NCBI RefSeq assembly: GCF_023016065.1 | Contig: NZ_JALKAQ010000003.1 | Span: 1 to 64,000, forward strand | DNA length: 64,000 nucleotides | Direction of reading: 5' to 3' | Origin: Marinobacter sp. S0848L | Lineage (GTDB): Bacteria; Pseudomonadota; Gammaproteobacteria; Pseudomonadales; Oleiphilaceae | Shown here: positions 1-7,173 of the stretch, one piece after another | How the letters are laid out: each line of letters opens with the position of its first letter | Position numbering within the stretch: position 1 is the first letter of the stretch | Notes under the pieces: model-generated | What the model was told of the DNA's origin: nothing | What the model saw: the letters and a program-made list of their open reading frames with translations, nothing else | The model's database searches: none | Translations under genes and position numbers: made by a program

Positions 1-97
1 CCAATATGGGGCTCGGAGGAATTACTCCTCAACAGAAGTTGGCCATGATGGCCTGAGGTCTACTTTTGAACCCCCTTAAAAATGGGGGGATTACCCA
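1..97 (+). mobile_element. Right end of an insertion sequence (probably IS3 family), partial
   Basis: A reading frame open from the window edge encodes 17 residues ending GGITPQQKLAMMA with a TGA at 54-56, which resembles the C-terminus of IS3-family OrfB transposases. It is followed by a C-rich/G-rich mini hairpin (CCCCC, TTAAAAAT, GGGGG at about 71-89) and GGATTACCCA. Sequence matching the interior of a PhzF gene starts at about 98, so the element probably ends at about 93-97. Family and exact terminus are inferred, because the other end lies outside the window. Confidence 0.5.
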
Positions 98-589
98 ACC
101 ATTGACCCCCCGATTCCAGCCGAGAGGAATGAAGTCTTTTTGGAGGCGCTGAATCTTTCAAACACTGATCTAGCGCCAGGGCTTCCGTTACAGGTCGTTT
201 CAACGGGACTTCCTTACCTAATCGTACCTATAGCTTCCAACCTTGAACGCGCTCGGATAGTTGTTTCTGACTTTGAGGCTTTGCTAGCGACAGTGGGTGC
301 CAAATTTGTCTACGTTTTGGAAGTAAATGAACTCGAAGGACGCACCTGGGAAAATGATGGAAGTGTCGAAGATATCGCAACTGGCAGCGCAGCAGGACCT
401 GCAGCGGTCTATTTGGTTACACATGGGCGCGCACCCGTAAGTGATACCCTTGTTTTGGCACAGGGACGATTTCTTCATAGGCCAAGCGAGCTTTATGCGA
501 CTGTTCAGGCAGGCTCTGAGCTAAACGTAACCATAAGGGGCAAAGTCTGCTTGGTTGGTGATGGAACGCTGCGACTTCCTAACCAATAG
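98..589 (+). pseudogene. PhzF-family isomerase/epimerase, 5'-truncated cassette gene
   Basis: The frame matches the C-terminal half of PhzF-like proteins (normally about 280-300 aa). Visible family signatures include the STGLPYLIVP stretch, the EGRTWENDGSVEDIATGSAAGP block and QGRFLHRP near the end. The frame reads back through codons at 98-139 (PPIPAERNEVF, consistent with the family) into the IS end without an ATG. The only in-frame start is a TTG at 140, which would give 149 aa. The N-terminal half with the catalytic Glu is missing, so the gene is almost certainly inactivated by the IS. The TAG stop lies next to a candidate attC, as is usual for integron cassette genes. Confidence 0.78.
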
Positions 590-681
590 TTCCAGTACGT
601 TCCGGGCCTGAAGGCCCTCCACCGGACAGCCTTGTCGCCGCTTTGCTCTGCCAAGGCTGCCGCTGAACAACGGCGTTATGT
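577..681 (+). other. Candidate attC recombination site
   Basis: The PhzF remnant's stop codon sits beside TCCTAAC (577-583, like R'' RYYYAAC). GTTATGT at 675-681 resembles R' GTTRRRY and is preceded by CCGCTGAACAACGGC. Inside is an inverted repeat CAGCCTTG (627-634) / CAAGGCTG (652-659). The stop codon of the minus-strand VapC remnant overlaps the R' end. Both core boxes deviate by a base from consensus, so this is a plausible rather than proven attC. Confidence 0.5.
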
Positions 682-897
682 TTCTCTCAGAGCAGGCTCG
701 AGCCCAAGGTGCTCAACAAAAGGAACAAAGTCGCGGTCCAAAAACAGTAAAGGTATCTCCATCTCTATGCAGAAGGGTGCGATGATCACATCAGCAGTTT
801 TTCTAATCGTGATGCCCCTTTTTCGAAGCGCTCGGTAGTTGTCGGCGCATTTGGCTGCCATGTCTTTGCCAAACATCTCATGCTGCTCAAGCGACAA
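676..897 (-). pseudogene. C-terminal half of a VapC-type PIN-domain toxin
   Basis: The 73-residue frame contains NYRALRKRGITIRKTADVIIA, CIEMEIPLLF and DRDFVPFVEHLGL. This is the characteristic C-terminal half of VapC-type PIN ribonucleases, including the late acidic residues. A complete VapC is about 130-140 aa and begins with an Asp-containing beta strand, which is absent here, and no VapB antitoxin frame is seen. The gene runs opposite to the cassette direction and its TAA overlaps the R' box of the attC candidate. It is best read as a toxin remnant truncated near 897-921 by cassette recombination. The cropped start (ATG at 897) is probably not a native start. Confidence 0.65.
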
Positions 898-921
898 CTA
901 CGCTGACACATAGGGTTAGGC
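868..921 (+). other. Weak candidate attC at the end of the VapC remnant
   Basis: GTTAGGC at 915-921 is a perfect R'-type core (GTTRRRY). GCCAAAC at 868-874 is a near match to R'', and the interval contains imperfect complementarity (AGCG...CGCT). Spacing (54 nt) fits the shortest attC sites. The pairing is poor and the site overlaps the truncated toxin frame, so it could also be a recombination scar. Confidence 0.3.
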
Positions 922-934
922 TAAAAGCTTAACT

Positions 935-1930
935 TTAATTATTGCGTCTTTGTTGTTGATAGCTGGAAGGTGTCATTTTTATTTTCTGCTTAAAGAGACG
1001 ACGAAATACGCTATCGTCCGTATAACCCAGAGAAAGGGCGATTTCCTTTACGGACGTATTGGTGGTTGCTAACAATGTGCAAGCATGGCTTATTCTAACC
1101 CCGTCAATAAAGGCTTTGGGGGTTTCTCCGGTTAACTCTTTTAACTTACGATTTAGCGTACGTTCAGAAACAGCCATTATTTTTGCCAAATCACCAGCGC
1201 TCATGGTTTGGTAGTGTGCTTTACGAATGGTATATTCCGCTTTTGCTAGGAATGGATTGTTTGAAGCCTGATACCCCTCCGGCACATACAGGTTTTGAGA
1301 TTTTGGTATCGCATCAACGACAGAAAAATCAGCCACAACCTTCGCCGTTTCAATACCAGCAAGCTTTTTCACTATATGCAATGCAATGGTGACCCAGGAA
1401 AGTGGGCCACCAGCAGAGATGATACCGTTATCATCAATTAATTCACTTGCCCATACCGCATTCGCCTTTGGGAATCGTTGCTTTAATTCATCATGTAACC
1501 ACCACGTGGTAGTGCATTTTCGGTTATTAAGTAAGCCCGCCTCTCCAAGTGCAAATACACCGCTACAAGAGCCACACATGAGCGCTCCTTTTTTATATTG
1601 TGTAGCCAACCATGAGGAGGTAAGCTTATCTGTAGTCGTTTTGGGTGGGTGTCCTTGACCATTTGGAATAAACCCCGGTACCAACACTGCATCGCAATGC
1701 TCAATTGAAGCAAAATTAGAGTCGACCTCAAAAATACGCCCATGCCCGTCAGTTATCGGCTGCCCATCATGATTCGCCAAAATCACGTTTGGGTGCCACT
1801 CCACCTTCGAAAGCGCTCCATCTCCAGACTTCTGCACAAAATGCAAACCACTTAATGCAAAGATATCAACCATGCCCATAAGCCCTGATGGCAAGGCGTT
1901 ATTCACTGAAAGAATCACAATTGTCGTCAT
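935..1930 (-). CDS. GlxA-family transcriptional regulator (DJ-1/PfpI + AraC HTH)
   Basis: The product (331 aa) has an N-terminal DJ-1/PfpI-like amidotransferase fold, with GSCSGVFALGEAGLL as the nucleophile-elbow region at roughly residues 118-132. The C-terminal AraC/XylS DNA-binding domain has MAVSERTLNRKLKELTG as the first HTH and EIALSLGYTDDSVFRRLFK as the signature. The ATG at 1930 (MTTIVILSVNN, preceded by GGAG) is chosen over an in-frame GTG at 1987, because GlxA proteins normally begin at this beta strand. It is divergent from the ABM-domain gene at 2048 with about 117 bp between, so it is a likely regulator of that gene. Both lie in a suspected integron cassette. The effector is unknown. 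Confidence 0.82.
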   Translation of the reverse strand: MTTIVILSVNNALPSGLMGMVDIFALSGLHFVQKSGDGALSKVEWHPNVILANHDGQPITDGHGRIFEVDSNFASIEHCDAVLVPGFIPNGQGHPPKTTTDKLTSSWLATQYKKGALMCGSCSGVFALGEAGLLNNRKCTTTWWLHDELKQRFPKANAVWASELIDDNGIISAGGPLSWVTIALHIVKKLAGIETAKVVADFSVVDAIPKSQNLYVPEGYQASNNPFLAKAEYTIRKAHYQTMSAGDLAKIMAVSERTLNRKLKELTGETPKAFIDGVRISHACTLLATTNTSVKEIALSLGYTDDSVFRRLFKQKIKMTPSSYQQQRRNN

Positions 1931-2047
1931 CCATACACTCCAAACAAATAATGGCAGATATTGCATGAATGTTGTCTTTTCTGCCACTACTGGTCAAGCT
2001 GCGCCAATCCCTACAATGGCACCTCGATTTCAGCATAAGGGGAATTT

Positions 2048-2809
2048 ATGAAAATTTTCAATCCTATGCGTAAAGCAAATATTTATCTAACTGTATTTCT
2101 ATTCATGTTAATGAATGCGTCTATATCACGCTCAGAAGTACCAAAACAGGAGACTATCATGAAAGAAGCAAGCTATATTCCATTTGAGGCCAAGTCTGGA
2201 CAAGACAAAGAGCTAACTGCTTTTCTAAAGGAAGGCGCAACACTAGTCGCGCAAACTGAACCCAATACATTGTATTGGTATGCGCTTAAAAAAAACGATG
2301 GCAGTTTCGGAATTTTTGATTTTTTTCCAAACGAAGCGGGCCGGTCAGAGCACTTTGCAGGGAAAGTAGCAGCCGCATTAAATGCCAATGCAGATACGCT
2401 CGTAGAGCATGGTTGGGATAAGGGAGTTGTTGCTAATATTTCTAACTTTAGCGTTTTATCCTATAAAAAACCTGACACAGACTTAGAAAATGCAACAAGC
2501 GCAACTTATATATTGTTAAAAGCCCAACCAGGAAAAGAGCAAGAATTACAGCAGCTATTAATCGGAGCCGCATCTGTTGTCGCAGAAACTGAACCAAAAA
2601 CGCTGTTATGGACATCACTTAAATTAGATGGCAACACTTTTGGTATTTTTGATACCTTTGCCGATGAGCGTGGAAGAGAAGATCACTTTGCCGGGAAAGT
2701 TGCTGCTGCCCTCAAGGCCCAAGCGGATGATCTTGTCGTTGGCGGCTGGGATAACGGTGTTCTAAACAACATTCATAATTTTGAGATTATTGCAGAAGCT
2801 GGCAAATAA
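2048..2809 (+). CDS. Secreted tandem ABM (antibiotic biosynthesis monooxygenase)-like protein
   Basis: 253 aa with an N-terminal hydrophobic segment (about residues 11-28), probably a signal peptide. Two tandem copies of an about 95-residue ABM/YgiN-like ferredoxin fold follow. Each contains a PNTLYWYAL or PKTLLWTSL strand, a (F/T)GIFD segment, and a DHFAGKVAAAL or EHFAGKVAAAL helix. A second Met at about residue 38 (ATG at 2159) follows the hydrophobic segment and could give a cytoplasmic form. The RBS is AAGGGG just upstream of the ATG. Two-domain fusions replace the usual homodimer of ABM proteins. The gene is AT-rich compared with the chromosome and is followed at once by an attC-like hairpin. 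The substrate cannot be told from sequence. Confidence 0.72.
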   Translation: MKIFNPMRKANIYLTVFLFMLMNASISRSEVPKQETIMKEASYIPFEAKSGQDKELTAFLKEGATLVAQTEPNTLYWYALKKNDGSFGIFDFFPNEAGRSEHFAGKVAAALNANADTLVEHGWDKGVVANISNFSVLSYKKPDTDLENATSATYILLKAQPGKEQELQQLLIGAASVVAETEPKTLLWTSLKLDGNTFGIFDTFADERGREDHFAGKVAAALKAQADDLVVGGWDNGVLNNIHNFEIIAEAGK

Positions 2810-2841
2810 TTTTGGTCTTCTAGCTTGTTTGCTCACAATTA

Positions 2842-2898
2842 GCCTAACAAAGTGTTAACTGACCCAGCTACGCTGGGTCAGTTAACACGGCGTTAAAA
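2842..2898 (+). other. attC site (59-be type) closing the cassette
   Basis: GCCTAAC at 2842-2848 matches R'' (RYYYAAC) and GTTAAAA at 2892-2898 matches R' (GTTRRRY except the last base). Between them is a perfect 17-bp inverted repeat, 2852-2868 / 2872-2888, with a 3-nt TAC loop. The position 33 nt after the ABM stop is typical of a cassette end. There is no T-run, so it is not a standard Rho-independent terminator. The orientation (R' on the right) implies attI and the integrase lie to the left, outside the window. Confidence 0.75.
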
Positions 2899-2917
2899 CT
2901 AAAAACCAGGAGGTTAC

Positions 2918-3406
2918 ATGCAACGGATAGCATCACGAATTGTTTGGCAGTTTAGTCTGCTCTTTTTACTCCTGCTTCCCAGCTTTGTTCTTGCCGGAAC
3001 TCCGGCCCCTGAAGACTATCTCGCCGGTAAATCGTTGGTGTTGGAGATTCGGTATTGTGAGTGCCAAGCGACCAAATCTGAAAGCGCACCTTCTGAGCTT
3101 TTGCCCAGTTTTCTGAAAGAATCGCGTCTTTTAAAGGTTGGCGTATCGAGCGAGGATAAAGGCTTTGTTTCTTCGCATGGGTTGTCCATAGGGTATGAGG
3201 TAAAGCCAGTTTCTGGCTCATCCGATCAATCTCAATTCAGCTATTCTGGCAATTACACTACAAGCAATGGGAGCAGTGCTGGCAACGGGGAGTTGCTGCT
3301 AGTTCAAGGACAGTGGCTCACTCTTTTCGGTTCGCAGCATGAGAGCGAGACGGGATCGCAACACAGCAATGTCGCAGTGCGGCTGGCTAAGCCCGGTGGC
3401 TCCTGA
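2918..3406 (+). CDS. Small secreted protein of unknown function
   Basis: 162 aa. A strong RBS (AGGAGG, 4 nt before ATG) starts 20 nt after the attC R' box. Residues 1-26 form a signal peptide (LLFLLLLPSFVLAG, probable cleavage after VLAG). The rest is Ser/Gly-rich, has a CEC motif at about residues 47-49, and ends VAVRLAKPGGS. Its beta-strand-like pattern suggests a small periplasmic or secreted domain, possibly of the secretin/pilotin-associated type, but no family was recognised. No attC follows it, so it may be the first gene beyond the cassette array. A degenerate copy of its 3' end occurs at 4159-4209. Confidence 0.6.
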   Translation: MQRIASRIVWQFSLLFLLLLPSFVLAGTPAPEDYLAGKSLVLEIRYCECQATKSESAPSELLPSFLKESRLLKVGVSSEDKGFVSSHGLSIGYEVKPVSGSSDQSQFSYSGNYTTSNGSSAGNGELLLVQGQWLTLFGSQHESETGSQHSNVAVRLAKPGGS

Positions 3407-3478
3407 GGCCAGGTTTCAACCAGACTTCAAGTTCGTTCCCGCAAAGCCAAGCGCCATACAGACTAAGGAGAGTCAGGA

Positions 3479-4156
3479 TTGGAGTTAACCAGCGTAGTCC
3501 CTTGGGGCCGGTCTTTTGATGAATATCAGGCGATGTTTGGATTATCCGAGGGTGACCTGAGCAAGCGTATCCTTGGTTGTGGTGATGGCCCGGCGAGCTT
3601 CAATGTAGAGGCAACAGACCGTGGGTGTCAGGTCACGTCGTGTGATCCCGTATACCAGTTTCAGGCTGACGAAATACGCCGCCGGATTGACGAGGTGTAC
3701 CCGCAAATAATAGCGAAAATGCGGCAGGGCGCAGGCAACTATATTTGGGAATCACTGAGTAGCGTCGAGCAGCTTGGCGAAGTCCGGATGAAGGCCATGT
3801 CGAGGTTCCTGTCCGACTTTGAGGCGGGTTGCTCGCAAAGGCGGTATGTATCAGCATCGTTGCCTTCGCTGCCATTTTCCGACTCCGAATTCGATTTAGC
3901 ACTCTGCTCCCACTATCTTTTTCTCTACAGTGACCATGTAGATGGCGCGGCTCACTTAGAATCAATGCGGGAGCTATGCAGAGTTGCGTCTGAAGTTCGC
4001 GTCTTTCCTGTTGTATCGCTGGATGGGGCGGTCTCGAAGCATTTGGATCAGGTCATGACGGCATTATCCGCGAACGGTGTTGATGTCTCGTTGCAGCCTG
4101 TTAGCTACCGGTTCCAAAAAGGTGCTACCGAGATGTTGGTGGCGAAGTGTGTATAA
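3479..4156 (+). CDS. Class I SAM-dependent methyltransferase-like protein
   Basis: 225 aa starting with TTG, supported by AAGGAG 8 nt upstream. Residues 31-41 (ILGCGDGPASF) form methyltransferase motif I. SCDPVYQF is consistent with motif II (acidic residue after beta 2), and FDLALCSHYLFLYSD with motif IV. The family is known as a small uncharacterised group often found near mobile DNA; the substrate is unknown. It lies between the small secreted protein and a fragment resembling that protein's 3' end, which suggests the methyltransferase was inserted into or beside a duplicated copy. Confidence 0.72.
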   Translation: MELTSVVPWGRSFDEYQAMFGLSEGDLSKRILGCGDGPASFNVEATDRGCQVTSCDPVYQFQADEIRRRIDEVYPQIIAKMRQGAGNYIWESLSSVEQLGEVRMKAMSRFLSDFEAGCSQRRYVSASLPSLPFSDSEFDLALCSHYLFLYSDHVDGAAHLESMRELCRVASEVRVFPVVSLDGAVSKHLDQVMTALSANGVDVSLQPVSYRFQKGATEMLVAKCV

Positions 4157-4158
4157 CC

Positions 4159-4209
4159 ATGCCAGTCACCGCGGTGCGGCTGACGAAACCCGATGGTTCT
4201 GTCGAATAA
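4159..4209 (+). pseudogene. Short 3'-end remnant related to the 2918-3406 gene
   Basis: Two bases after the methyltransferase stop, a 16-codon frame reads MPVTAVRLTKPDGSVE and then TAA. Its AVRLTKPDGS segment matches AVRLAKPGGS at the end of the upstream secreted protein, in the same frame, with similarity also at the nucleotide level. It may be the leftover tail of a paralogue. The match is short, so coincidence is possible. Confidence 0.35.
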
Positions 4210-4324
4210 TAATTGTCATTATATCGTCGAGTCTGAATCTTTTTCCGCACGGTATACGTAGGTGTAGATAACCCATCCTAAATTGGTCAGAACGGTGGGT
4301 AACATTGACATCTAGGAGAAAACA

Positions 4325-4756
4325 ATGAAAAAACATCTTAAAAGCACTGTACTAATGTCCGCGCTGGTTTCAGGTGCCCTGTTAACCGGGTTCGCGCAGG
4401 CGGGGATGGATATGCAGGCGAAAGTCTGGGCAGAGAACCAAGCCGTATCGGATGGCACCGTCACCGCTAAAAAAGTCAACGCCGAAGCAAACGGCTGGTT
4501 GGTCGTGCATCGCACGGGTGAAGCGATGAAACCCGGCCCGGTGGTTGGCTACGCGCCTTTGAAGAAAGGCACAAACATGGACGTAACTGCGATTTTACAG
4601 GAAGACGTTAAATCAGGCGACATGTTGATGTTAATGGTGCATTCGGAAGACGGCGGCATGAAACCCGGCATCTTCGAATACACCCTAGGGGCGAAAGAAG
4701 ACGGCCCGATCAAGAAAGATGGCAAGTTGGTGATGAAAGTCGTTACTGCGAAGTAA
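4325..4756 (+). CDS. DUF7282-like periplasmic protein
   Basis: 143 aa with a signal peptide (residues 1-26, ending GFAQAG). The rest has the small beta-sandwich pattern of DUF7282 proteins (VVGYAPLKKGTNMDVTAIL, MLMLMVHSED). AGGAG precedes the ATG by 7 nt. A hairpin terminator follows. The family often occurs near copper or redox genes, but its role is not established. It appears monocistronic. Confidence 0.7.
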   Translation: MKKHLKSTVLMSALVSGALLTGFAQAGMDMQAKVWAENQAVSDGTVTAKKVNAEANGWLVVHRTGEAMKPGPVVGYAPLKKGTNMDVTAILQEDVKSGDMLMLMVHSEDGGMKPGIFEYTLGAKEDGPIKKDGKLVMKVVTAK

Positions 4757-4769
4757 GCCACCTTATCCG

Positions 4770-4817
4770 GCCCGGCGATTGCCTCATAGTGATTTCTGAG
4801 TAACGCCGGGCAATTTT
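4770..4817 (+). terminator. Rho-independent terminator after the DUF7282 gene
   Basis: GCCCGGCG (4770-4777) pairs with CGCCGGGC (4804-4811). An inner CCTCA/TGAG pairing lies in the loop, and AATTTT follows. Confidence 0.6.
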
Positions 4818-4856
4818 CTGATCAGCCATATCGAACAAGTTCGCTCGCTCTATATA

Positions 4857-5573
4857 ATGGTCGTTACATGCAATTTGTTTAGGCAGCCCGTTATTACCAC
4901 TTCATTTCACCGACTGTACTCGTTCCGCCGTTGTCCCTACGCCATGCGCGCCCGCCTTGGTCTGGTGTTTGCCGGGCTGCAGGTCGAACTGCGGGAAATC
5001 GTTCTGAAACACAAACCCGCGCAAATGCTGGCCATCAGCCCAAAAGGCACGGTGCCTGTGCTGGAATTGGTTGAGGAGGGCGGCAGCCAGCGCCGGGTGA
5101 TTGAGGAAAGCCGGGACATTCTTGAATGGGCGCTGCAGCAGAGCGATCCTCAGGGACTGCTCAACACCGATCTGGCGAAGGCGAGCGCCCTGATTGAGCG
5201 CAACGACAACGAGTTCAAGCACTGGCTGGATCGCTATAAATACGCCGACCGGCACCCTGAACGAAGCCAATTGGAGTACCGCCAAGAGGGTGAGGTGTTT
5301 TTGCAGGCGTTGGAGGCTTTGCTGGGCCAGAATACGTTTCTGCTGGGAGAACGCATCAGCCTGGCGGATATTGCCGTGATGCCCTTCGTACGCCAGTTTG
5401 CCCATGTAGACCGAGAGGTGTTCTACAGCCTGCCTTACCCCAAGCTTCAGAAGTGGCTGCGCGCTTGGCTGGATCACCCGGTGTTTAAGCAGGTCATGGT
5501 TAAATATCAACCGTGGCAAGAAGGCGATGACGTTGTGATTTTTCCATCCCCAACTGAAAGAGGCGCTTTATGA
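4857..5573 (+). CDS. Glutathione S-transferase family protein
   Basis: 238 aa. The N-terminal thioredoxin-like domain starts at LYSFRRCPYAMRARLGL (about residue 21), with the cis-Pro segment GTVPVLEL and the ESRDILEW glutathione-binding turn. An all-helical C-terminal domain contains LGERISLADIAVMPF. No good RBS is seen. The ATG at 4857 overlaps a TATAAT-like hexamer (4853-4858), so translation may start downstream (TTG at 4875) at the usual family start. Its stop overlaps the next gene's ATG by 4 nt, so the two form an operon. Confidence 0.85.
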   Translation: MVVTCNLFRQPVITTSFHRLYSFRRCPYAMRARLGLVFAGLQVELREIVLKHKPAQMLAISPKGTVPVLELVEEGGSQRRVIEESRDILEWALQQSDPQGLLNTDLAKASALIERNDNEFKHWLDRYKYADRHPERSQLEYRQEGEVFLQALEALLGQNTFLLGERISLADIAVMPFVRQFAHVDREVFYSLPYPKLQKWLRAWLDHPVFKQVMVKYQPWQEGDDVVIFPSPTERGAL

Positions 5574-6607
5574 GCATTCAGGAACTGCTGGGTATCGAAC
5601 TTCCCATTATCCAGGCGCCGATGGCGGGCGTGCAGGGCAGTGAGCTTGCGATTGCGGTATCCGAGGCCGGGGGTTTGGGGTCGCTTCCGTGTGGAATGCT
5701 CGGTATAGAGGCCATGCGTAAGGAGTTGGCTGCGATCAAGGCCAGGACGAACCGGCCCTTCAATGTGAATTTCTTCTGCCATACCCAGCCCGAACCCGAT
5801 GCGGAACAGGACGCAAAATGGAAAGCCGCGCTGTCGCCCTATTATCGGGAGTTTGGTATCGATGAAAACAACGTTGCCACCGGGGCGGGCCGTTTGCCCT
5901 TTGGCGCGGAAGCCGCCGATGTGCTGGCGGAGTTTGAGCCGGCCGTTGTCAGCTTTCATTACGGCCTGCCGGAGCAGGATTTACTGGATCGTGTGCGCGC
6001 ATGGGGCGCAAAAATTCTGTCGACGGCAACCACTGTAGAAGAGGCCCGTTGGCTGGAAGCTCAAGGTGTCGACGCCATTATTGCGCAGGGTTTGGAGGCC
6101 GGCGGGCATCGCGGAATTTTTCTGTCGGAAGATCTCAACAGCCAGCTCGGAACCTTTGCGCTTGTGCCTCAGATTGTCCAAGCCGTGAACGTGCCGGTGA
6201 TTGCGGCCGGTGGGATTGCCGATGCTAACGGGGTAGCGGCTGCCATGACCCTGGGGGCAGCGGGTGTGCAGGCGGGAACCGCTTATCTGCTGTGCCCAGA
6301 AGCCAACACAAGCGCGCTGCACCGGGCAGCCATCAAAAGCGATGCCGCCGCGGTTACGGCGTTAACTAACGTGTTCTCCGGTCGACCGGCCCGGGGTATT
6401 GTAAATCGCATTATGCGGGAGCTGGGGCCTATCAGTCCGGCAGCGCCAGCATTCCCGTTGGCGTCGGCGGCTTTGGCGCCTTTACGCGCTGCGGCGGAAC
6501 AGGCCAATTGTGGCGAGTTTTCGCCGTTGTGGGCCGGCCAGAACGTTCGTGGCTGCACGGAAATTCCCGCCGCGGATCTTACTCGCGCTCTGGCAAAAGG
6601 CGCATAG
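5570..6607 (+). CDS. Nitronate monooxygenase (2-nitropropane dioxygenase family)
   Basis: 345 aa TIM-barrel flavoprotein. The N-terminus ELPIIQAPMAG is the classic NMO start. The catalytic-loop region FHYGLP, the FMN-phosphate region GLEAGGHRG (with the family His), and VPVIAAGGIADANGVAAAMTLGAAGVQAGTAYL lie in order. It oxidises propionate-3-nitronate-type substrates to aldehyde and nitrite in the cytoplasm. It is translationally coupled to the GST by an ATGA overlap, which suggests a joint detoxification role (inference). Confidence 0.88.
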   Translation: MSIQELLGIELPIIQAPMAGVQGSELAIAVSEAGGLGSLPCGMLGIEAMRKELAAIKARTNRPFNVNFFCHTQPEPDAEQDAKWKAALSPYYREFGIDENNVATGAGRLPFGAEAADVLAEFEPAVVSFHYGLPEQDLLDRVRAWGAKILSTATTVEEARWLEAQGVDAIIAQGLEAGGHRGIFLSEDLNSQLGTFALVPQIVQAVNVPVIAAGGIADANGVAAAMTLGAAGVQAGTAYLLCPEANTSALHRAAIKSDAAAVTALTNVFSGRPARGIVNRIMRELGPISPAAPAFPLASAALAPLRAAAEQANCGEFSPLWAGQNVRGCTEIPAADLTRALAKGA

Positions 6608-6660
6608 AATCCGCATGATGACGCCAGCCGACACCTGAGCCCAGTATGAAAGGTTTAACT

Positions 6661-6990
6661 ATGAGTTACGTGTATCTGGCCCTTGCCATTATTGCCGAAG
6701 TTGCGGGCACTGCCGCCCTGAAATCCTCCGAGGGTTTCACCAATTTGGGGCCCAGCATCATTGTGGTGTTGGGCTACTGCATGGCGTTCTATTTCCTGTC
6801 GTTGGTGCTGAACGAGATTCCGGTTGGCGTGGCCTATGCCATTTGGGCAGGTGCCGGTGTGGTGCTGATTTCGTTGGTGGGGGCTGCGATGTTCGGCCAA
6901 AAGCTGGATTTGCCTGCCATTGTCGGTATGGCGCTGATTGTGAGCGGGATTGTGGTGATGAATGTGTTTTCGTCGTCGGTTCAGCATTGA
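6661..6990 (+). CDS. SMR-family multidrug efflux protein (EmrE/Sug type)
   Basis: 109 aa with four hydrophobic helices. Start at 6661 (MSYVYLALAIIAEVAGT) is preferred over an ATG at 6646: it has GAAAGG 7 nt upstream and matches family length (105-110). The membrane-embedded Glu is residue 13 (AIIAEVAGT), with the conserved YAIWAGAGVV in helix 3. It forms dimeric proton-coupled exporters of quaternary cations in the inner membrane. Substrate cannot be told (Qac versus guanidinium type). Confidence 0.88.
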   Translation: MSYVYLALAIIAEVAGTAALKSSEGFTNLGPSIIVVLGYCMAFYFLSLVLNEIPVGVAYAIWAGAGVVLISLVGAAMFGQKLDLPAIVGMALIVSGIVVMNVFSSSVQH

Positions 6991-7173
6991 GCATCAGCGG
7001 CATGATGCGGGGCCGATTTGGTGGCGGAATCTTTTACACATGTCTTCCTGAAGCGACCCGTCTGAGTGCGTTGTCTGTAAAAATCTGTTTGAAAAATGGT
7101 CATATTTTCCGTTCTGGTTCAGCTATTGCTTTTGAGTAATAGAGAACTCAGAAAGGGAATAAAGGAATACGCC

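Noticed and set aside
1931..1987. Longer GTG start for the GlxA regulator
   Set aside because: The extra residues are hydrophobic and atypical, while the ATG at 1930 has an RBS and the family N-terminus.
2852..2888. Perfect inverted repeat read as a Rho-independent terminator
   Set aside because: There is no T-run after it, and flanking GCCTAAC and GTTAAAA boxes plus cassette context fit attC better.
4853..4858. TATAAT as the promoter of the GST gene
   Set aside because: It overlaps the annotated ATG and no good -35 is seen; kept only as a doubt on the start codon.
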